Shown: positions 29,740 to 35,102 of the stretch, piece by piece
How positions within the stretch are numbered: position 1 is the stretch's first letter
Layout of the letters: the number at the start of each line of letters is the position of its first letter
Assembly (NCBI GenBank): GCA_903847385.1
Contig: CAINDO010000078.1
Location: 1-35,102, forward strand
Source: an uncultured Myxococcales bacterium
GTDB lineage: Bacteria; Myxococcota_A; Bradymonadia; UBA7976; UBA1532
Direction of reading: 5' to 3'
Length of the DNA: 35,102 nucleotides
The notes under the pieces: generated by a model
Database searches by the model: none
What the model was told of the DNA's origin: nothing
What the model saw: only the letters and a program-made list of their open reading frames with translations
Translations under genes and position numbers: made by a program

Positions 29740-32700
29740 TCAGCGGGCGATCGTCTGGATCTTGTAGGCCGGCATCGAGATGCCGTTCTTGCCGGTGACC
29801 GTCAACTCGTAGCTGGTGTTGGCCACCGTCTGGAAGTTGGCGATCTGGGAGCACAGACCGATGCCGTCGTCGTCCGCGGTGGGCGGCGTGATGTTCGTGC
29901 GCGTGCCGTTGAGCTCGACGCGCTGGAACAGGAACACCGTGTCACCGGGGCAACCGCCGTTGCCGTTGTGGGTCGTGATGGTCAACCGCGACGCCACCGC
30001 GGTGCGGATGTCGTAGAGGTCGTTGCCCTGAGCGACGAAGGCGCCGCTGTAGTTGGCCGAGGCGCTGATGTTCTGCGCGAGGCGGAAGGTGAAGATGTAG
30101 CTCGGCACCGCCGCGCCCGCCTTGCCGCGCGCCACGATCTCGTAGTTGCCGGCGTTGATGGTGCGGCTGATGAGCGAGCAGCGGTATCCCGCTCGGGCGT
30201 CGTCGTTCGTCACCACCAGCGACTTCACACCCGTCACCGCGTTGATGGCGTACAGCGAGATCTCGGTGTCGATGGCCGCACACTCGGACACGCCGTTGAC
30301 CACACCCGTCTTCGTCTCGAGCGCCAGGGTCGAGCGACCGTCCGCGGTGAAGCGGAAGACGTCCGACATGTTCCGGGCGAGCGAGGAGGACCGGGTGTCC
30401 GTCGCGGTGATCAGGCTGTAGTACTCGCGGAGGCAGGCAGCGGAGCAGCCGTCGTTGTCCACGGCGTTGCCGTCGTCGCACTGCTCGTTGCCCTCGATCA
30501 GGTTGTTGCCGCAGACCTGCTCCAGCGTGCAGTTCGCCGCGCAGCCGTCGCCGGCCACCCGGTTGCCATCGTCGCACTGCTCGGCGCCCTCGACCGTGCC
30601 GTTGCCGCAGGCAGCGACCTCGGCGCGGCACTGACCATCGCAGCCGTCGCCGGCGTCGAGGTTGCCATCGTCGCACTGCTCGCCGGGATCGACGTGGCCG
30701 TTGCCACAGAGGACCTCGGTCGTGCAGAGCGCGCTGCAGCCATCGCCGCTGTTGCGGTTGCCATCGTCGCACTGCTCACCCGGGTTGACCCGACCGTTGC
30801 CGCACAGGTTCTCGATGCGGCAGAGCTGGTCGCAGCCGTCGCCGGCCACCACGTTGCCATCGTCGCACTGCTCGCCGGCGTTGACCACGTGGTCACCACA
30901 GCGGGCGTAGGCGGCGGTCGCAGCATAGGCCCGGATGCCGACGTTGTTTCGACCCGAGATTTCGATCTCGTAGTTCCCGGCGGGGGCGTCCTCACCGGCT
31001 GCGGTGGGGTAGTAGATCCGCGAGCAGGGGCCCGGACCGTTGTTGTCGTCCTGCTGGAGCGACACGTTGCTGCCGCTGCGGAACAGCTTGGCCACGGTGT
31101 CACCGGGGCAGCCGCCGAAGCCGTCCTCCGTCTCGAAGATGATCTTGCCGGGCTGCGCCAGGGTCAGGAAGAACACGTCCGTGCCGGCCTTGTCGAAGCC
31201 ACCGCTGTAACCGGCGGCGACCGACACGTCCACCATGAGGCGGAAGTCGAGGTAGTAGGTCAGCAGCGGGGCATCGACCGGGGCGAACACGTCCGCCTCG
31301 AACGTACCGACCGGCACCTGACGCGTCAGGACCGAGCAGCCGTTGTTGCCACCGTCATCGTCCTCGCCGAGCAGGTTCCGCTGGCCGTTCACCACCTGGT
31401 ACAGGCGGATGACCGTGTTCCCCGGGCAACCCGCGCCGCCGTTGCTCGTCTGCAGGCGGACCGACGCCTCATCCTCGGTCTTGAACCGGAAGGTGTCCTT
31501 CCGGCCGGCCGGGATGGCGTTGAGCAGCCGCATCACGCCGCGGTCGACGACCGTGAGCTCCGTGGAGCAGAGCACGTCGCAGCCGTCGCCGTTGACCAGG
31601 TTGCCGTCGTCGCAGGTCTCGCCGGCGTTGATGATGCGGTTGCCGCAGTTGGCGCGCAGGGTGCAGTTCGCCTCGCAGCCGTCGCCGTTGACGACGTTGC
31701 CGTCGTCGCAGGCCTCACCGGCCTCGACGACGCTGTTGCCGCAGGTGCCCTCGTTCCGACACACGTTGCTGCAGCCATCGCCGCTGTTCCGGTTGCCGTC
31801 GTCGCAGGTCTCGTTCCGGTCGAGGCGGCGGTTGCCGCACTCGAAGCGGCACTGCGCGTCGCAGCCGTCGCCGACGACCAGGTTGCCGTCGTCGCACTCC
31901 TCGACGCCCTCCTGCGCGTTGTTGCCGCAGGTGCCGAGGGGGATGCCGACCGTCGCGGTCACGGCGTAGGCCGGGACTGCGCCGTTGCCGCTCACCTCGA
32001 CCTCGTAGGTCGCGCCGGGCAGGTCCAGGTCGATGAGCGAGCAGGGGCCGTTGTTGTTGTCGTTGTTCGCCAGCTCGACCTTGGTGCCGTCGATGTTGCG
32101 GCGGCGGAGGACCATGTTCGTGTCACCCGGGCAGGCGGCGCCGGCCACCGACGCAGCGGTCTCGAAGCGCACGTGGCGCATCGCGGCCGTCGTGATGAAG
32201 AAGACGTCGTTGCCACCCTCGGCGAAGCCACCGGCGAACGTGCCGCCCGCGCCCATGGGCACGTTGAGGCGATAGTCCAGCGTGTAGTTGGGCAGCGCCA
32301 CGCCGTTTCGGGTCTCCACCTTCATCAGATACTCGCCGGCGGGCAGCTGCTTCAGCACGCGGGAGCAGAGGTCGATGCCGGCGTCGTCGTCGCGGGCCGA
32401 GGCCAGCAGGTTGAGCCCGACCTTGCGCCAGACGGTGACGATGGTGTCGAACGGGCAGGCGCCGGCGCCGTCGCTCGTCTCGACGTAGAGCTGGGCGGGC
32501 GCCTCGGCCTTGAACGTGTACCAGTTGCCACCGCGGGCGACGATGCTGCCCCGCAGGCGGGTGAGGCCCAGGTCGATGTTGCGGGACTCGATGCGGCACG
32601 TCGCGTCGCAGCCGTCGCCGGCGTTGATGTTGCCGTCGTCGCAGGTCTCGCCCGGGTTGATCTTCGTATTGCCGCAGGGCACCTCGGTCTGGCAGAGCGG

Positions 32701-35102
32701 GCTGCAGCCGTCGCCGGGGTTCACGTTGCCGTCGTCGCAGGTCTCGCCGGCGTCGACGATGCGGTTGCCGCAGCGGGGCTCACGGACGCAGGTCGCGTTG
32801 CAGCCGTCGCCGTTGAGGCGGTTGCCGTCGTCGCAGCCTTCGCCGGCCTCGAGGCGGCCGTTGCCGCACACGGGACCGGTCTCGGGGCGGCAGTTCAGGT
32901 CGCAGCCGTCGCCGTTGGCGCGGTTGCCGTCGTCACAGAGCTCACCCGCGTCCACCGCGTTGTCGCCGCAGGTGGCCTCGAGGGTGCACACCGCGCTGCA
33001 GCCGTCGTTGTTCACGCGGTTGCGGTCGTCGCAGCCCTCGCCGGGGTCGAGCGTGCCGTCGCCACAGGCGCCGACGAAGGAGGCCGTCAGGACGTAGGGA
33101 TCGACGGTCGCGCCGTTGATGCCGTCCACCTTGACCTCGTAGCTGCCCGGGTCGAACTCGGCCTGGAGCTGCGGGCAGGGGCCGGGGCCGCTGTCGTCGT
33201 CCGTGGCCACGTTCGTCGGCAGACCCGCCGCGCCGATCTTGGAGAGGATCATCCGGGCGTCACCGGGGCAGCCGCCCTGACCGTCGCTGACGAGCAGCGA
33301 GACGGTGCGGCGCTGCGCGAGCGTGAAGCTGTAGCGATCGAAGGTGCCGGCCTGGAAGCCGCCCTCGAAGTCGCCGCCCGCGCTGATGTCGACGCCCTCG
33401 ACGCGGCACGTGGCGCTGCAGCCGTCGCCGTTGACCAGGTTGCCGTCGTCGCACTCTTCGCCGTTCGCGACGCGCCGGTCGCTGCAGCCGTCGGAGCGGG
33501 TGTGCGTGATCAGGATGCTGTAGGCGTCGATGCCGGCGGCGCCGCCCGGACGCTCGACGACGATCTCGTACCGACCGCGGGGGATCTCGCGCTCCAGGCG
33601 GGAGCACTTGCGGATGGCGGAGATGTTGTCGTTCGTCGCGAGGGAGACCGGCGGGTTGGCGTTGCGATACAGGGTCACGCGGGTGTCGATGGTGTTCGGG
33701 CAGCCGCCGCGACCGTCGCTGGTCTCGATGAAGAGCATCTCGGAGTCGCCCGGCACGTCGAACCAGTAGCGGTCCACGGACTTCGTCGGGAAGCCGCCGA
33801 GGTAGTTGGCGTTCGCGTTTCCGTCGACCGTCTCGTTGTAGGCCAGGTCGTAGCGGCACTGCTTGGCCAGCGTCGCGAGACCCTCCCAAAGGCGGGTGTA
33901 AGCGCCACCGCCGCGGAGCTGCGACATGGTGCGCTCGAAGGTGAGCAGCCGCTGCTGGAACCGGAGCTCCTTGGGCTCGGACTCACAGGTCTGGCCGGGG
34001 CCGCAGATGCGGCCGATGGGCTCGGCGGCGACGTCCGCGGCCTCGATGAGGGCCTGCAGCGCCGACTGCACCAGGGCGCGGTCGGGGCCGAAGTCGTTCG
34101 CGTCGGCGCCGGCGTTGACGTAGATCTCGAGGTCCGACACCCAGCGCTGCATGCCGGCGGCCAGATCCTGGCGGATCGTGTTCCAGCGGTCGACGCGGCC
34201 GACCGGCTCCCACATCTTGACCATCGGCACCATCGGCGCCTTGGCGTCGTAGATGGGGCAGACGTTGAGGATCGGGGCCTTCCCGGCCGTGGCGACCATG
34301 GTCTTGAGGGGGAACTCGAAGCGGCGCAGGTAGTAGTAGGCCTCGAGGACCTTGCTCCAGTTGTCCACGGCGACGACGGCGTTGGCGGCGCTGCGGACCT
34401 TCGTCTCCCACGCGGCCTGCTTGTACTGCTCGATGATGCGCAGGTTCGTCGTGGCGGTGGTCAGGTCCAGGTCGCGCAGGTCGACGCCGGGCACGGCCTT
34501 GATGGCCGTCTCCATGCGGTTGAGCTCGCGGGACGCCTGGCGGGCGAAGGCCCACAGCTCGGTGCCGAAGTCCAGGCCGCGGAGCTGCGCCTGCACCATC
34601 TTGGTCACGAGGACGTCGATGGCCTGCAGCGTCGTGCCGCGCTGGGTGTACCGCTCACCCCAGAGCGCGCGCCGGATGTAGGTCTCGGCGTCGAGCAGCG
34701 ACATCTTCTGCTGGGCGTTGAAGGCCGGGTTGGCGAGGGTCGCCGCGACCTTCTGGCGCAGGTGCTCGAGCAGGATGCTGAAGTTCGCCTCGCGCACGTC
34801 CAGGTTGTACTTGCGGATGCCGCGCGTGTCCGTGTCGTACACGCGGACGGCGAGGGTCTGCGGACCCATCTCACGGATCTGATGGACGACGGTGGCCTTG
34901 TCGGGCCCGTTGTACTCGGAGCGGTTGGCGGTCACCGAGCCGTCCACGTACTTGGCGGTGTTGTCGTCGCCGAAGTCGTACTCGTAGGCGGTGATCGGAT
35001 CGCTGTCGAGGGCCGGGATGGCCTCGACCACGTACTGCAGCGGCAGCACCTCGTAGATGATCTGCGGCGGCGTGAAGCGCGTGATGATCGGCGACACGTC
35101 GC
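29740..35102 (-). CDS. Giant secreted repeat protein with DUF4215 and PPC-like modules (5' partial)
   Basis: At least 1787 residues are visible. The frame is open to the window edge, and the first GTG (35097) starts mid-domain without a signal peptide, so the true start lies outside. The first ~120 residues resemble a PKD-type beta-sandwich (AYEYDFGDDN), followed by a helical region to about residue 420. The rest alternates eight pre-peptidase-like beta-sandwiches (pattern ETSDGxGGCPGDT ... LPAGxYEVxVxG) with fifteen DUF4215 units (CGNGxVDPGEQCDDGN ... GDGCxAxC), arranged as blocks of 1, 5, 4 and 5. DUF4215 units are Cys-rich with conserved acidic residues suggesting metal-stabilised folds. 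No sorting tail is seen; it ends in a beta-sandwich. Surface adhesion or scaffolding is inferred. Flagellin follows 48 bases downstream. Confidence 0.9.
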   Translation of the reverse strand, partial: DVSPIITRFTPPQIIYEVLPLQYVVEAIPALDSDPITAYEYDFGDDNTAKYVDGSVTANRSEYNGPDKATVVHQIREMGPQTLAVRVYDTDTRGIRKYNLDVREANFSILLEHLRQKVAATLANPAFNAQQKMSLLDAETYIRRALWGERYTQRGTTLQAIDVLVTKMVQAQLRGLDFGTELWAFARQASRELNRMETAIKAVPGVDLRDLDLTTATTNLRIIEQYKQAAWETKVRSAANAVVAVDNWSKVLEAYYYLRRFEFPLKTMVATAGKAPILNVCPIYDAKAPMVPMVKMWEPVGRVDRWNTIRQDLAAGMQRWVSDLEIYVNAGADANDFGPDRALVQSALQALIEAADVAAEPIGRICGPGQTCESEPKELRFQQRLLTFERTMSQLRGGGAYTRLWEGLATLAKQCRYDLAYNETVDGNANANYLGGFPTKSVDRYWFDVPGDSEMLFIETSDGRGGCPNTIDTRVTLYRNANPPVSLATNDNISAIRKCSRLEREIPRGRYEIVVERPGGAAGIDAYSILITHTRSDGCSDRRVANGEECDDGNLVNGDGCSATCRVEGVDISAGGDFEGGFQAGTFDRYSFTLAQRRTVSLLVSDGQGGCPGDARMILSKIGAAGLPTNVATDDDSGPGPCPQLQAEFDPGSYEVKVDGINGATVDPYVLTASFVGACGDGTLDPGEGCDDRNRVNNDGCSAVCTLEATCGDNAVDAGELCDDGNRANGDGCDLNCRPETGPVCGNGRLEAGEGCDDGNRLNGDGCNATCVREPRCGNRIVDAGETCDDGNVNPGDGCSPLCQTEVPCGNTKINPGETCDDGNINAGDGCDATCRIESRNIDLGLTRLRGSIVARGGNWYTFKAEAPAQLYVETSDGAGACPFDTIVTVWRKVGLNLLASARDDDAGIDLCSRVLKQLPAGEYLMKVETRNGVALPNYTLDYRLNVPMGAGGTFAGGFAEGGNDVFFITTAAMRHVRFETAASVAGAACPGDTNMVLRRRNIDGTKVELANNDNNNGPCSLIDLDLPGATYEVEVSGNGAVPAYAVTATVGIPLGTCGNNAQEGVEECDDGNLVVGDGCDAQCRFECGNRRLDRNETCDDGNRNSGDGCSNVCRNEGTCGNSVVEAGEACDDGNVVNGDGCEANCTLRANCGNRIINAGETCDDGNLVNGDGCDVLCSTELTVVDRGVMRLLNAIPAGRKDTFRFKTEDEASVRLQTSNGGAGCPGNTVIRLYQVVNGQRNLLGEDDDGGNNGCSVLTRQVPVGTFEADVFAPVDAPLLTYYLDFRLMVDVSVAAGYSGGFDKAGTDVFFLTLAQPGKIIFETEDGFGGCPGDTVAKLFRSGSNVSLQQDDNNGPGPCSRIYYPTAAGEDAPAGNYEIEISGRNNVGIRAYAATAAYARCGDHVVNAGEQCDDGNVVAGDGCDQLCRIENLCGNGRVNPGEQCDDGNRNSGDGCSALCTTEVLCGNGHVDPGEQCDDGNLDAGDGCDGQCRAEVAACGNGTVEGAEQCDDGNRVAGDGCAANCTLEQVCGNNLIEGNEQCDDGNAVDNDGCSAACLREYYSLITATDTRSSSLARNMSDVFRFTADGRSTLALETKTGVVNGVSECAAIDTEISLYAINAVTGVKSLVVTNDDARAGYRCSLISRTINAGNYEIVARGKAGAAVPSYIFTFRLAQNISASANYSGAFVAQGNDLYDIRTAVASRLTITTHNGNGGCPGDTVFLFQRVELNGTRTNITPPTADDDGIGLCSQIANFQTVANTSYELTVTGKNGISMPAYKIQTIAR
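30424..30903 (-). repeat. Block of five DUF4215 coding units
   Basis: Five units of about 32 residues lie head to tail, with the coding core CGACGATGGCAACC recurring at about 95-base spacing. Four of the five have GEQCDDGN or AEQCDDGN, closer to one another than to other blocks, suggesting recent duplication. Confidence 0.85.
31555..31935 (-). repeat. Block of four DUF4215 coding units
   Basis: Four units with EECDDGN, ETCDDGN, EACDDGN and ETCDDGN cores lie between the fourth and fifth PPC-like domains. Confidence 0.85.
32583..33068 (-). repeat. Block of five DUF4215 coding units
   Basis: Five units lie between the second and third PPC-like domains. The first has CDDRN in place of CDDGN. 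A single isolated unit (about 33405-33495) precedes the second PPC-like domain. Confidence 0.85.

Overview
The window is very GC-rich, densely coded DNA (no gene-free stretch reaches 200 bases) from what looks like a Myxococcota-type ('deltaproteobacterial') bacterium. The clues are a secretome of cysteine-rich repeat proteins (MopE-type metal-binding motifs, DUF4215 'CDDGN..GDGC' repeats, thrombospondin type 3 repeats, Kazal/antistasin-like modules), a MYXO-CTERM-like sorting tail, a Ser/Thr kinase with a C-terminal PEGA domain, and a flagellin. There is no rRNA or other taxonomic marker, so the lineage is inference. No tRNA, CRISPR, phage or insertion sequence was seen.

Layout. 1-2855 (+): the end of one Gly-rich secreted protein and a complete Gly-rich, beta-helix-like lipoprotein, overlapping by 17 bases. 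2857-6957 (-): panB-panC (pantothenate synthesis), then a PilZ protein and a carotenoid-desaturase-like flavoprotein. 7144-7575 (+): a small lipoprotein. 7595-9571 (-): a lipoprotein carrying antistasin- and Kazal-like protease-inhibitor modules. 9685-11688 (-): a membrane Ser/Thr kinase, divergent from a [2Fe-2S] ferredoxin (11773-12114, +). 12229-15402 (+): a fused LeuC-LeuD-type aconitase-superfamily enzyme, a small secreted protein and a HAD phosphatase resembling plant chloroplast FMN hydrolase. 15540-19877 (-): a tightly overlapping operon OmpA-like > DUF2157 > DUF4401 > GDYXXLXY. 19964-28230 (+): a 1640-residue TSP3 protein overlapping a 1115-residue lipoprotein with pre-peptidase-like domains. 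28237-35102 (-): a giant DUF4215/PPC repeat protein (5' end beyond the window) followed 48 bases later by a flagellin.

How it fits together. About 60% of the window encodes exported, repeat-built surface proteins, many probably calcium- or metal-stabilised. The rest is scattered metabolism (CoA precursor, aconitase family, ferredoxin, flavin phosphatase) and signalling (PilZ, Ser/Thr kinase).

The most unusual signal is a dispersed short DNA motif, GAAGTG followed by GTCG or CCTG, one base and CACC. It occurs as single copies inside several genes, as a five-copy array in the kinase linker (10057-10224), and as five near-perfect 24-bp units between two convergent genes (15409-15528). The two arrays are identical at 18 of 21 aligned bases. 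Several single copies read in the same codon phase (EV-V/P-x-T). A second pattern is a -10 element placed seven bases before a GTG codon upstream of two lipoprotein genes, suggesting leaderless transcripts.
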